From assembly GCF_012524075.1 (NCBI RefSeq), contig NZ_JAAZUI010000024.1, positions 1 through 37,628 of the forward strand: a stretch of 37,628 nucleotides of DNA, in the 5' to 3' direction. Below are positions 8,435 to 17,045 of this stretch, piece by piece (within the stretch, counting starts at the first letter, position 1; each line of letters starts with the position of its first letter). The translations under genes and the position numbers were made by a program. The stretch comes from Lutibacter sp. B1. GTDB lineage: Bacteria; Bacteroidota; Bacteroidia; Flavobacteriales; Flavobacteriaceae. Below the pieces are notes generated by a model. The model was not told the origin of the DNA. It was given only the letters and a program-made list of their open reading frames with translations, and ran no database searches.

Positions 8435-9163
8435 ATGGAAAAAGCAACAGCAATAATCTGTGTATACAATGAACAAGATACAATAGAAAATGTGATTATT
8501 TCAACATCAAAAGAGCAATTTATTAATGAAATTGTAGTGGTGAATGATGGTTCTACTGATAGCTCAAAAAGTATAATTAATAAACTGAAATCGACATATA
8601 ATCTAAACGTTATTAATTTTGAGATCAATAAAGGGAAAGGTTATGCAATGGCAGTTGGTGTTGAAAATGCTAAATATGATATAGTGATGTTTATTGATGC
8701 CGATCAAACAAGGATAACACCAAATTATACATCCGAGTTAATAATGTCTTTAATAAACAAAGAGTGTGATATGGTTTTAGGCTATTCAACTGTTAATATT
8801 TTAAAAAAAGATATAAATCCTTTAAAAATATTAACGGGAGAACGAGCATTATTCAAAAAGGACATTATGCCAATTTTAGATAAAATAAAAGCATCAAGAT
8901 TTGGTGTAGAAACGCTATTGTATTTTTATTACATTTCAGTAGAAAAATCTATAAAATTTATTAGATTATCAGGGCTAAAACATAGAGATAAATACAAGAA
9001 GGCGTCTTTTAAACAAGCAACAAATAATTATATTGGTGAAGGTTGGGAAATTATTAGAACAGCTTTTAAAAACTATGATATGGTTTTAAAACCTATCCAA
9101 AATCAAATAACAAAATACATTGCAAAAAATAAAAAGTTAATAATATATCAAATAAAAAATTAA
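8435..9163 (+). CDS. Glycosyltransferase family 2
   Basis: The 242-residue protein shows the GT-A fold of family 2: N-terminal ATAIICVYNEQDTIENVI, the nucleotide-binding VVNDGSTD (D38) and the metal-binding DAD at 88-90 in FIDADQTRI. The domain occupies nearly the whole chain, and no transmembrane helices are visible. It lies 15 bp after the acyltransferase gene and 4 bp before the patatin gene, so the three are surely co-transcribed. Together with the neighbours this suggests transfer of a sugar to a lipid acceptor, but substrate and donor cannot be read from the sequence. Confidence 0.9.
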   Translation: MEKATAIICVYNEQDTIENVIISTSKEQFINEIVVVNDGSTDSSKSIINKLKSTYNLNVINFEINKGKGYAMAVGVENAKYDIVMFIDADQTRITPNYTSELIMSLINKECDMVLGYSTVNILKKDINPLKILTGERALFKKDIMPILDKIKASRFGVETLLYFYYISVEKSIKFIRLSGLKHRDKYKKASFKQATNNYIGEGWEIIRTAFKNYDMVLKPIQNQITKYIAKNKKLIIYQIKN

Positions 9164-9167
9164 TGCT

Positions 9168-10055
9168 ATGAAAACTAAAAATGTAGCCTTAGTATTATCA
9201 AGCGGAGGTTCAAAAGGGATCGCCCATATTGGTGTAATAAATGAATTAGAAAAACAGGGGTTTACAATAACTTCAGTTGCAGGTTCATCTATAGGTTCAA
9301 TAATTGGAGGTGTTTATGCAATGGGTAAATTACCTATTTATACAGAATGGATAAAAACATTAGATAAAAAGAAAGTATTTGGTTTAATGGATTTTACATT
9401 TTCAAAAAATGGATTATTGAAAGGAGACAGAGTTTTTAAAACAATGAGATCTTATATTCCTGACGAGCCTATTGAAAATATGAAAATTCCTTTTTCGGCT
9501 GTTGCTACTGATATTATTAATGAAAAAGAAATTGTTTTCAGTTCTGGGAGTTTTTATGATGCTATTAGGGCATCAATAGCAATACCATCAGTTATTAAAC
9601 CTGTTAAATATAAGGATACTTTTTTGGTAGATGGAGGTGTTTTATGTCCTCTTCCTATTGAATATGTTAAACGAAATCAAAACGATGTTTTGGTAGCTGT
9701 TAATTTGTATGGAACCAAAAAAGAAAAAAATGAAGTACAGGAATTAAATAAATCTCAAAATTTTTTCTACTCAAAATATAATGATTATGTAAACAGTATA
9801 AGTAAACTAATTACTACGGGAGATAAAGATAGTATAGGATATCTCTCATTATTAAATACAACAACTTTTGCTATGGTTCATAAAATGTCAAAACTAACAA
9901 TTGATATGTATAAACCGGATATAACAATAGATATTCCTGCAAATTCAGCTAATACCTTTGATTTTCATAAAGCTGTTGAATTGATTGAATTAGGTGAGGC
10001 TAAAGCAAAAATTGAAATAGAGAATTTTTTAAAAGACAACAATTTGAAAGACTAG
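9168..10055 (+). CDS. Patatin-like phospholipase (RssA/YchK-like)
   Basis: The 295-residue protein carries all patatin signatures: the oxyanion-hole glycines SSGGSKGIAHIGV (11-23), the nucleophile elbow GSSIG with Ser41, and the dyad aspartate in VDGGVLCPLP (D155). No signal peptide or membrane segment is seen, so it should be a cytoplasmic or membrane-associated lipid acyl hydrolase. It is the last gene of the TetR operon, beginning 4 bp after the glycosyltransferase stop. Pairing an acyl hydrolase with an acyltransferase suggests deacylation-reacylation of a membrane lipid. The stop codon lies inside the palindrome at 10047-10060. Confidence 0.93.
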   Translation: MKTKNVALVLSSGGSKGIAHIGVINELEKQGFTITSVAGSSIGSIIGGVYAMGKLPIYTEWIKTLDKKKVFGLMDFTFSKNGLLKGDRVFKTMRSYIPDEPIENMKIPFSAVATDIINEKEIVFSSGSFYDAIRASIAIPSVIKPVKYKDTFLVDGGVLCPLPIEYVKRNQNDVLVAVNLYGTKKEKNEVQELNKSQNFFYSKYNDYVNSISKLITTGDKDSIGYLSLLNTTTFAMVHKMSKLTIDMYKPDITIDIPANSANTFDFHKAVELIELGEAKAKIEIENFLKDNNLKD

Positions 10056-10060
10056 TCTTT
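10047..10060. repeat. Perfect palindrome AAAGACTAGTCTTT over the patatin stop codon
   Basis: A 14-bp perfect palindrome includes the TAG stop (10053-10055) and is followed at 10072-10079 by TTGGTCTA, the motif found before the TetR and acyltransferase genes. It contains AGAC/GTCT, as in the other candidate operators. It may be a third regulator site at the end of the operon; it is not followed by a T-run. Confidence 0.4.
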
Positions 10061-10195
10061 TAGTTTACTACTTGGTCTATACTATCTTTTTAAATTTATA
10101 TTAGTAAACATATGATTATTAATTTATTAGAATTGTAAAAACTTTATTTAAGATATTTTTATAAGTTTCAATTCATAAAACTGTAATAATACTTC

Positions 10196-10203
10196 TATAT
10201 TTA
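10196..10203 (+). promoter_or_regulatory. Possible -7 element upstream of bshA
   Basis: TATATTTA differs from TAnnTTTG in one base and lies 79 bp before the bshA ATG. Weak evidence. Confidence 0.3.
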
Positions 10204-10282
10204 CAACTACAATAATGGAGAGAAAATAGATTATAAATCTTCAATTATTTTATCTTTTAATTTTCAGTAAAGTATAATATTT

Positions 10283-11416
10283 ATGAAAATAGGCATTGTT
10301 TGTTATCCTACTTTTGGAGGAAGTGGAGTAGTAGCAACAGAATTAGGAATGGCATTAGCTAAAAGAGGGCATCATGTACATTTTATAACCTATAAACAAC
10401 CGGTAAGACTCGATTTTATTTCAAACGATATCCATTTTCACGAGGTTTTTGTTGAAGAATATCCTTTATTCCATTTTCAACCTTACGAATTAGCTTTATC
10501 AAGTAAAATGGTTGAAGTTGTTCAGATGTATAATTTAGAGATATTACATGTGCATTATGCAATCCCTCATGCGTATGCTGCATACATGGCAAAGAAAATG
10601 CTTAAAGAAAAAGGGATTGATGTAAAAGTTGTAACAACATTACATGGTACCGATATTACGTTGGTTGGAAGTCACCCTAACTATAAAACAGCAGTAGAAT
10701 TCAGTATCAATAATTCGGATGTTGTAACAACTGTATCCGAAAGTTTAAAGAATGATACTTTACGTTTGTTCAAAATTAAAAAAGAGATAAAAGTTATTCA
10801 TAATTTTATCGATTTTGAAAAATATCCTGAAATTAAATCTCCTGAATGTCAGCGTAATAATATCGCTAATGAAGATGAGCGGATTATTACACACATAAGT
10901 AATTTACGTCCTGTAAAAAGAGCTTATGATGTTATTGATATTTTTTACAAAATTCAAAAAGAAATTCCGGCTAAATTATTATTGGTAGGTGAAGGACCTG
11001 ATAGAGAAATAATTGAGCGTCAGGTAAAAGAGTTAGGGATTTTAGATAAGGTACTTTTTTTAGGAAATAGCAACGAGGTTAATAAATTATTGTGTTATTC
11101 CGATTTGTTTTTACTGCCTTCAGAGACTGAAAGCTTTGGTTTAGCCGCGTTAGAAGCTATGGCTGCCAGAACTCCCGTAATTTCAACTAATTCAGGTGGT
11201 TTGCCCGAAGTAAACATTAACAGTGTAACAGGCTTTTTAAGCAATGTAGGTGATACCGATGAAATGGCTAAAAACGGAATTTTTATTTTAAAAGATGTAG
11301 ACCGGCTTCAACAATTTAAGCAAAATGCTCTAGAACAGGCAAAACGTTTCAGTTTAGAAAATGTTTTACCTACATATAAAGAAATATATAGGCAAGCAGT
11401 TGCTAATTGTTGTTAA
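10283..11416 (+). CDS. bshA: N-acetyl-alpha-D-glucosaminyl L-malate synthase BshA
   Basis: The 377-residue GT4 glycosyltransferase catalyses the first step of bacillithiol synthesis, joining GlcNAc from UDP-GlcNAc to L-malate. Diagnostic segments are the N-terminal MKIGIVCYPTFGGSGVVATE, LHVHYAIPHAYAAYMAK, TTLHGTDITLVG, the donor-site ISNLRPVKR and the C-terminal PSETESFGLAALEAMA motif with its EX7E-type spacing. The length matches the family. Its stop overlaps that of the convergent aroB gene by 4 bp. A second bacillithiol protein, YtxJ, is encoded at 24239. Confidence 0.95.
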   Translation: MKIGIVCYPTFGGSGVVATELGMALAKRGHHVHFITYKQPVRLDFISNDIHFHEVFVEEYPLFHFQPYELALSSKMVEVVQMYNLEILHVHYAIPHAYAAYMAKKMLKEKGIDVKVVTTLHGTDITLVGSHPNYKTAVEFSINNSDVVTTVSESLKNDTLRLFKIKKEIKVIHNFIDFEKYPEIKSPECQRNNIANEDERIITHISNLRPVKRAYDVIDIFYKIQKEIPAKLLLVGEGPDREIIERQVKELGILDKVLFLGNSNEVNKLLCYSDLFLLPSETESFGLAALEAMAARTPVISTNSGGLPEVNINSVTGFLSNVGDTDEMAKNGIFILKDVDRLQQFKQNALEQAKRFSLENVLPTYKEIYRQAVANCC

Positions 11417-12480
11417 GAATTATAATAGTTTAAAGATTCGATTATTAGCTCTTTTTTAACTTTGCAATCGAGTTTAAATTTTTCATAATCAGATAATAAT
11501 ACAAAATTTACTTGTCCGCCAATATTCTTTTTATCGTGAATTAAAAGTTCCATAATACCTTCGTAATCTTCAGAAAATATGGTTACTTTTCCATAAATAT
11601 CAATAATTGTTTTTTTAATAGTTTCAAGGTATTCAGTTGGAAAGTTATAAAGGTAATTTGAAATATAAGCTTCAGTAACCATTCCAATAGCAATAGCTTC
11701 ACCATGAGTTAAATTTTCTTTATCGGTAGATTCTAAAAAATAAGATTCAATAGCATGTCCTAAAGTGTGTCCAAAATTTAAAACTTTACGCAAACCACTT
11801 TCTTTTGGGTCTTGTGTAACAACTTCATTTTTAATTTCTATTGAACGGTGAATTAATTTACTTATATTATTGGTATTTAATTCTTTAAACTTATTTATTT
11901 TACTCCATAGTTTAATATCATAAGTTAGCCCATATTTAATAATTTCAGCAAGTCCAGATCGTAATTCTCTATCAGTAATAGTTTCCAAATAACGAGTATC
12001 AATCAACACCATTTCCGGATTTGAGAACAATCCAATTTGATTTTTTAAAACGCCTAAATCAACTCCGGTTTTTCCACCAACAGATGCATCAACCATGCTT
12101 AATAATGTGGTTGGTATATTTATAAAAGCAATACCTCTTTTAAAAGCAGAAGCCACAAAACCACCTAAATCTGTAATAACACCACCACCTAAATTGATGA
12201 GTAAACTTTTTCTGTCAGCACCTAATTCGGTCAAAGCATTCCATACACCAGTGCAAGTATCAAGGTTCTTATATTTTTCACCGGCTTCAATTTCAATAAT
12301 TTCGATAGGTAAATCAGTCGCCAGTTCTTGCATTAAAATGGGCAAACAAAATTTGTTGGTATTTTCATCAACTAAAATAAATAATGTAGAAGGCTTATAA
12401 TCATTTACATAACTATTTAACTTTAGGTAAGCATCATTATTAAAATTTACATAATAATTGTTGGATAAAATCGGTGTCAT
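11413..12480 (-). CDS. aroB: 3-dehydroquinate synthase
   Basis: The 355-residue enzyme makes 3-dehydroquinate from DAHP in the shikimate pathway, using NAD and a divalent metal. NAD-binding LINLGGGVITDLGGFVAS, PTTLLSMVDASVGGKTGVD and the metal-site segments RSGLAEIIKYG, LNFGHTLGHAIE and HGEAIAIGM are all present. Length and order match the family. It is divergent from the proline dehydrogenase gene and converges on bshA with a 4-bp overlap of stop codons and no terminator between them. Confidence 0.96.
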   Translation of the reverse strand: MTPILSNNYYVNFNNDAYLKLNSYVNDYKPSTLFILVDENTNKFCLPILMQELATDLPIEIIEIEAGEKYKNLDTCTGVWNALTELGADRKSLLINLGGGVITDLGGFVASAFKRGIAFINIPTTLLSMVDASVGGKTGVDLGVLKNQIGLFSNPEMVLIDTRYLETITDRELRSGLAEIIKYGLTYDIKLWSKINKFKELNTNNISKLIHRSIEIKNEVVTQDPKESGLRKVLNFGHTLGHAIESYFLESTDKENLTHGEAIAIGMVTEAYISNYLYNFPTEYLETIKKTIIDIYGKVTIFSEDYEGIMELLIHDKKNIGGQVNFVLLSDYEKFKLDCKVKKELIIESLNYYNS

Positions 12481-12539
12481 TTGGAATAAATTTTCTACAA
12501 ATTAAACAGAAAAAAATGAATAAATAAACTCTTAGTGAG

Positions 12540-12547
12540 TATCTTTG
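12540..12547 (+). promoter_or_regulatory. Candidate -7 element of the proline dehydrogenase gene
   Basis: TATCTTTG matches TAnnTTTG exactly, 17 bp before the ATG. No convincing -33 box was found. Confidence 0.45.
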
Positions 12548-12564
12548 TGTAAATACAAATCACA

Positions 12565-13731
12565 ATGGAAAAATTATTTGATAATACTGAAGTGGCTTTT
12601 GCTTTAAAATCAAATTCTGAGCTCGAAAGAGCTTTCTATTTATTTGAAATGATTAAGCGAGAGTCTCTTGTTAAAATTGGCGGTGCAGTTGCCAAATTTG
12701 CCCTAAAAACATATTTACCTGTTGAAGGTATTATACGTGCTACTGTTTTTGATCACTTTTGTGGTGGTGTTACTGAAGTTGATTGTATGCCTACAATTGA
12801 TAAAATGTATACTAAAAATGTTTATTCTGTATTAGATTATTCTGCTGAAGGAAAAGAAGTTGAAGAACAGTTTGATCTAGCTATGGAAAAAACACTGAAT
12901 ACCATAAAATTTGGTAAAGAAAAACCAGGTATTCCATTCGCGGTGTTTAAACCTACAGGTTTTGGAAAATTTGAATTGTATCAAAAGAAAACAGAAGGAA
13001 CACCATTGGACCCTCATGAAGAGGTTGAATGGAAACGTGTTAGAGAACGTTATGATATTGTAAGTAAAGCTGCTTATGATAGAGATGTTCCTTTATTAAT
13101 TGATGCTGAGGAAACATGGATGCAAGATGCTGCTGATGATTTAATTGAAGAAATGATGAGTAAATACAATAAAGAAAAAGTTATTGTGTTTGGTACTTTA
13201 CAATTGTACAGATGGGATAGGTTAGATTATATAAAAAAACTACATCAACGCGCTAAAGAAAAAGGATTTAAAGTTGGAATGAAGTTGGTTCGAGGAGCGT
13301 ATATGGAAAAAGAGCGTGAACGCGCTAAAGAAAAAGGGTATAAAGATCCTATTTGTGTAGATAAAAATGCTACTAACAAAATGTTTGATGATGTGTTGTC
13401 ATATATGTTTAAAAACATTGAAGATATGGCTATTTTTGCAGGAACTCATAACGAAGAGAGTTCATATTTATTGATGGATTTAATTGCAAAATCTGGTTTA
13501 GATAGAGATGATAAAAGAGTATGGTTTGGACAATTGTATGGTATGAGTGACCATATTAGTTATAATTTAGCTAAAGAAGGCTACAATGTAGCTAAGTATT
13601 TGCCATTTGGTCCTGTACGTGATGTAATGCCATATTTATTAAGACGTGCGGAAGAAAATACTTCAGTTGCCGGTCAAACCAATAGAGAATTAGAGTTGCT
13701 TAAACGTGAGCGTGAACGTCGTAAAATTTAA
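12565..13731 (+). CDS. Proline dehydrogenase
   Basis: The 388-residue flavoenzyme oxidises proline to pyrroline-5-carboxylate. The PRODH barrel is seen in FAVFKPTGFGKFELYQKK, PLLIDAEETWMQDAADDL, FGTLQLYRWDRLDYIKK, GMKLVRGAYMEKER and the C-terminal FGPVRDVMPYLLRRAEEN motif with the substrate-binding arginine pair. It is the stand-alone PRODH form; no P5C dehydrogenase domain is fused. A strong terminator closes it, so it is monocistronic. Confidence 0.95.
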   Translation: MEKLFDNTEVAFALKSNSELERAFYLFEMIKRESLVKIGGAVAKFALKTYLPVEGIIRATVFDHFCGGVTEVDCMPTIDKMYTKNVYSVLDYSAEGKEVEEQFDLAMEKTLNTIKFGKEKPGIPFAVFKPTGFGKFELYQKKTEGTPLDPHEEVEWKRVRERYDIVSKAAYDRDVPLLIDAEETWMQDAADDLIEEMMSKYNKEKVIVFGTLQLYRWDRLDYIKKLHQRAKEKGFKVGMKLVRGAYMEKERERAKEKGYKDPICVDKNATNKMFDDVLSYMFKNIEDMAIFAGTHNEESSYLLMDLIAKSGLDRDDKRVWFGQLYGMSDHISYNLAKEGYNVAKYLPFGPVRDVMPYLLRRAEENTSVAGQTNRELELLKRERERRKI

Positions 13732-13758
13732 AAAGTTTACTACCGTATAACTAAAAAG

Positions 13759-13796
13759 AGGGTTTATAAAATCATAATTTTATAAACCCTTTTTTT
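13759..13796 (+). terminator. Strong rho-independent terminator after proline dehydrogenase
   Basis: AGGGTTTATAAAAT (13759-13772) and ATTTTATAAACCCT (13777-13790) form a perfect 14-bp stem with a 4-nt loop, followed by a T-run to 13796. Confidence 0.92.
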
Positions 13797-13860
13797 ATCA
13801 AATAATTTAGGGCTGTAATTCATTCCTCACTACATAATTTCAACTAAAAAGATTTTTTAG

Positions 13861-13995
13861 TTAATTATTTTTCTTTCCACTTCTCATAAAAATAATTAAA
13901 ACTACAATTAAACCTAAAAAAACTAAAAACATAAAAGCGGCTCCTAAAACTCCCCAATTCCAATTAAACAAAGAAATAATATTAAATAGAATCAT
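13861..13995 (-). CDS. Small single-span membrane protein (44 aa)
   Basis: An ATG-started frame of 44 residues reads MILFNIISLFNWNWGVLGAA at its start, continues with an uninterrupted hydrophobic helix (about residues 16-37) and ends with a basic RSGKKNN tail. The pattern of amphipathic N-terminus, one transmembrane helix and positive cytoplasmic tail is that of a genuine small membrane protein. It lies alone between two + strand genes, antisense to both, and is too short for routine ORF calling. Function unknown. I have a vague memory of similar small proteins in flavobacteria, which I do not rely on. Confidence 0.6.
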   Translation of the reverse strand: MILFNIISLFNWNWGVLGAAFMFLVFLGLIVVLIIFMRSGKKNN

Positions 13996-14094
13996 AATTA
14001 ATTAAGTTTAATGTAAAGATAAACAGTATTTTACAAATTTTATATGATATCTGTCATTCTTTAACTTTTGTTACAATAAACCAAATAAAACACC

Positions 14095-14102
14095 TACTTT
14101 TG
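14095..14102 (+). promoter_or_regulatory. Candidate -7 element of typA
   Basis: TACTTTTG matches TAnnTTTG, 22 bp before the ATG; TTTG at 14067-14070 is 24 bp upstream of it, slightly long for a -33 box. Confidence 0.5.
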
Positions 14103-14124
14103 CAGCGCTAAAAAAAATAAGAAT

Positions 14125-15894
14125 ATGCAATCTATTAGAAATATAGCTATTATAGCTCACGTTGATCATGGTAAAACAACTTTGGTTGATAAAATTATTG
14201 ATCAAGCTCATATTTTAGATGAAAGAAAAGAACGAACCGATTTATTATTAGATAATAATGATTTAGAGCGTGAACGTGGGATTACTATTTTATCTAAAAA
14301 CGTTTCGATAATTTATAAAGATGTAAAAATTAATATTATAGATACTCCTGGTCACGCCGATTTTGGTGGTGAAGTAGAACGCGTTTTAAAAATGGCTGAT
14401 GGTGTATTATTATTAGTAGATGCATTTGAAGGACCAATGCCACAAACTCGTTTTGTACTAGGTAAAGCGTTAGAACTTGGATTAACGCCTATTGTAGTTG
14501 TTAATAAGGTTGATAAACCAAACTGTACACCAGATCTTGTTCATGAAAAAGTATTCGATTTGATGTTTGCTTTAGATGCAACTGAAGAACAACTTGAGTT
14601 TAAAACAATTTATGGTTCGGCTAAAAATGGTTGGATGAATTATGATTGGAAAGAAGAAACCAATAATATTGTTCCTCTTTTAGATTCAATTTTAGAAAAT
14701 ATACCTGAAGCTCCTTATTTTGAAGGAACTCCTCAAATGCAAATTACATCATTAGATTTTACTTCTTTTGTTGGTCGTATTGCTATTGGACGTGTTTTTA
14801 GAGGAGATTTAGAAGAAGGTAAAGACTATATGCTTTGTAAAGCTGACGGAAGCACTAAAAAAGTACGTATAAAAGAATTACATACATTCGAAGGTTTAGG
14901 GAAAGATAGAGCTTCTAAAGTAAGAAGTGGAGATATTTGTGCAATTACAGGTATTGATGGATTTGATATTGGAGATACAATTGCCGATATAAATAATCCG
15001 GAACCTCTTCCTAGGTTAAAAGTAGATGAACCTACTATGAGTATGTTATTTACAATTAATAATTCACCTTTTTATGGAAAAGAAGGAAAATATGTAACTT
15101 CTCGTCATTTACGTGATAGGTTATATAAAGAAACTGAAAAAAACTTAGCACTTAGAGTTGAAGATACTGATACTGAAGATAAATTTAATGTGTTTGGTCG
15201 TGGAATATTACATTTATCAGTTTTAATTGAAACAATGCGTAGAGAAGGATATGAGTTACAAGTAGGTCGTCCGCAGGTTATTATTAAAGAAATTGATGGT
15301 GTTAAATGTGAACCTTATGAAACTTTAGTAATTAATGTTCCGGAAGAATCTGCAAGTAAAGCAATTAACTTAGTGAGCCTTAGAAAAGGAGATATGTTAG
15401 TAATGGAACCAAAAGGAGATCTACAACATTTAGAATTCGATATTCCATCACGTGGTTTAATAGGTTTACGTAACAAAATATTAACAGCAACTGCAGGTGA
15501 AGCTATTATAAACCATAGATTACGTGGCTTTGATGCTTATAAAGGAGAAATTGCAACTTCTAATAATGGAGCAATAATTTCTGCCGAAACAGGTAAAGCA
15601 ACAGCTTATTCAATAGATAAGTTACAAGACAGGGGTAAGTTTTTTATTGAGCCTAATCAAGAAATCTATAAAGGTCAGGTAGTAGGGGAGAATAATAAGC
15701 AAGAAGATATGGCCGTTAATTTAATTAAAGGGAAAAAATTAACAAACGTAAGAAAGTCAGGAACTGATGATAGTGTTAAAATTGCTCCTAAAATAGATTA
15801 TTCGCTAGAAGAATGTATGGAATATATTAAAGATGATGAGTATTTAGAAGTAACTCCACAAAATTTAAGAATGCGTAAAATTAGTTTTAGATAG
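14125..15894 (+). CDS. typA: Ribosome-associated translational GTPase TypA/BipA
   Basis: The 589-residue GTPase belongs to the EF-G-like family that acts on the ribosome during stress and assembly. G1 is AHVDHGKTT (11-19), the switch I region [12 protein letters not shown]3 DTPGHAD (from D73) and G4 NKVDK (127-131). The EF-G-like domains follow, and the BipA-specific C-terminal part begins around residue 490. ERGITI and [25 protein letters not shown] are characteristic of TypA. A terminator follows directly. Confidence 0.97.
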   Translation: MQSIRNIAIIAHVDHGKTTLVDKIIDQAHILDERKERTDLLLDNNDLERERGITILSKNVSIIYKDVKINIIDTPGHADFGGEVERVLKMADGVLLLVDAFEGPMPQTRFVLGKALELGLTPIVVVNKVDKPNCTPDLVHEKVFDLMFALDATEEQLEFKTIYGSAKNGWMNYDWKEETNNIVPLLDSILENIPEAPYFEGTPQMQITSLDFTSFVGRIAIGRVFRGDLEEGKDYMLCKADGSTKKVRIKELHTFEGLGKDRASKVRSGDICAITGIDGFDIGDTIADINNPEPLPRLKVDEPTMSMLFTINNSPFYGKEGKYVTSRHLRDRLYKETEKNLALRVEDTDTEDKFNVFGRGILHLSVLIETMRREGYELQVGRPQVIIKEIDGVKCEPYETLVINVPEESASKAINLVSLRKGDMLVMEPKGDLQHLEFDIPSRGLIGLRNKILTATAGEAIINHRLRGFDAYKGEIATSNNGAIISAETGKATAYSIDKLQDRGKFFIEPNQEIYKGQVVGENNKQEDMAVNLIKGKKLTNVRKSGTDDSVKIAPKIDYSLEECMEYIKDDEYLEVTPQNLRMRKISFR

Positions 15895-15918
15895 TATTTA
15901 ATACAAAAATTTATATTT

Positions 15919-15950
15919 AAAACGCTTCCAAAATATGGAAGCGTTTTTTT
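15919..15950 (+). terminator. Rho-independent terminator after typA
   Basis: AACGCTTCCA (15921-15930) pairs with TGGAAGCGTT (15936-15945) over a 5-nt loop; flanking A and T runs extend the stem and supply the T-tract to 15950. Confidence 0.9.
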
Positions 15951-16030
15951 ATATATAATAGTTTTATAGTAACTATTATTACTTTTTTATTGGTTTTAAA
16001 TATAACTTACTAAAAAAAATGTTATAAAAA

Positions 16031-16199
16031 GAAAACGCTTTAGTAGTGCAATTTAATGTAATGCCAAAGCAATTTTTTAGTAAAACGGATATAATTAAAA
16101 TTTCTGAATATATTTATGATAATGAATTAGAAAAGCCAGCATGGTGAGGCTCATTTTAATGAAGAACATGCAAACGGAATGGTAGAACGGGAAGGGTAG
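16031..16199 (+). pseudogene. Frameshifted fragment resembling the C-terminus of a c-type cytochrome
   Basis: One frame reads ENALVVQFNVMPKQFFSKTD and on to ISEYIYDNELEKPAW before a TGA at 16145. The next frame continues naturally from 16146 as EAHFNEEHANGMVEREG to a TAG at 16197. Two missing bases after the W codon would restore a PAWFEAHFNEEH sequence. MPxQFFSKxDIxxISEYIYDNE resembles the last helix of small c-type cytochromes in Bacteroidota, where the methionine of the MP motif would be the distal haem ligand. No CxxCH is left upstream; the frame is stopped at 16025. A decayed remnant is the best reading; the cytochrome assignment is from memory of the family. Confidence 0.4.
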
Positions 16200-16205
16200 G
16201 GCTAA

Positions 16206-16601
16206 TTAGTGGTGATGATGACCATCTCCACAATTACAATTACAGCCGGATTTTTCATGAGATACCGGCGCCACAGCTTCTAATGTACCATTAATTAGTT
16301 TTTTTATTGCTATATCAGGATCTGTTTCATCAATTTTATAACAAGCAACGTTTTGTTTTGCTAATTTTAGAATAGCTCCATTCCCAATACTTCTAGTTAA
16401 TAATATATCAACATCTAAAAGGATACTTTTATTTTCATTTTGAAAAATATTATGTAAAGTCTCTTCTTTAGAAAATTCAACAATTTTTTTATTAACAATT
16501 GTGTTATTATCTATCGTATATATAAAAAAGTTTCTACATTTACCAGCATGTTCTGATATTGTTTTTTTATTTTGGGCAGTTATAGCTACTAATGTTTTCA
16601 T
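16206..16601 (-). CDS. NifX/NifB-type cluster-binding domain protein with a Cys/His tail
   Basis: The 131-residue product has the fold typical of dinitrogenase iron-molybdenum cofactor biosynthesis proteins: ITAQNKKTISEHAGKCRNFFIY near the N-terminus (HAGKC being the usual ligand-rich loop), LLTRSIGNGAILKLA in the middle and TDPDIAIKKLINGTLE near the end. It finishes with a metal-ligand tail, SGCNCNCGDGHHHH. No nitrogenase genes are nearby, so binding or trafficking of an iron-sulphur or other metal cluster is more likely than nitrogen fixation. The gene converges on the decayed cytochrome-like fragment. Confidence 0.85.
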   Translation of the reverse strand: MKTLVAITAQNKKTISEHAGKCRNFFIYTIDNNTIVNKKIVEFSKEETLHNIFQNENKSILLDVDILLTRSIGNGAILKLAKQNVACYKIDETDPDIAIKKLINGTLEAVAPVSHEKSGCNCNCGDGHHHH

Positions 16602-16960
16602 GTTAATGGTATATTTTTAAAGCAAAATTAACCTATATTAATATTGAATTTAGCAACCTAAGTTACGCTACTAAATATAAAAAAGGCTGTTTTAAAGCAT
16701 AAAAACCTTAATTTTAATACACATAAATTAAGAGTTATTAACAATTTTCAACAAAAGTTAATTTATTTATGATTAAAACATCTTCCTAAAAAATTTATTT
16801 TTACATAAGTTGTTTAAATTCAATTTATTTTAAATAATAAGTTTATAATCAATTACTTATAATTTATTTATAGTGTATTTTGTAAAATTATTACAGTTAA
16901 TTTTACAACATTTATTGACTCTAAATCAGGTTTAATTTTATTTATTAGTAAAAGTTTTTA
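16602..16960. other. AT-rich intergenic stretch without a gene
   Basis: Between the NifX-like gene and the MarR promoter no frame of credible length and no hairpin with a T-run was seen. The only candidate signal is the minus-strand -7 box at 16623-16630. Confidence 0.5.
16623..16630 (-). promoter_or_regulatory. Candidate -7 element of the NifX-like gene
   Basis: Read on the minus strand the sequence is TAATTTTG, an exact TAnnTTTG match 21 bp upstream of the ATG. Confidence 0.45.
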
Positions 16961-16969
16961 ACAAAAATG

Positions 16970-17001
16970 TTTGTTTATTATAATATTTGTATATACATTT
17001 G
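16970..17001 (+). promoter_or_regulatory. Promoter of the marR-type gene
   Basis: TTTG (16970-16973) and TACATTTG (16994-17001) are separated by 20 bp, the best match to the Bacteroidota sigma-A consensus in the window. Transcription would start near 17008. Confidence 0.6.
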
Positions 17002-17013
17002 TTGTATACACAA
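17002..17013. promoter_or_regulatory. Possible MarR operator over the transcription start
   Basis: TTGTATACACAA has TTGT/ACAA arms and abuts the -7 box; just upstream, TGTATATACA (16988-16997) is a perfect palindrome with the same core. The position is right for autorepression by the adjacent MarR protein, which is inference. Confidence 0.35.
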
Positions 17014-17045
17014 TAGTAGTATAGAAAAGTGTTGTCCCCCCGAAG

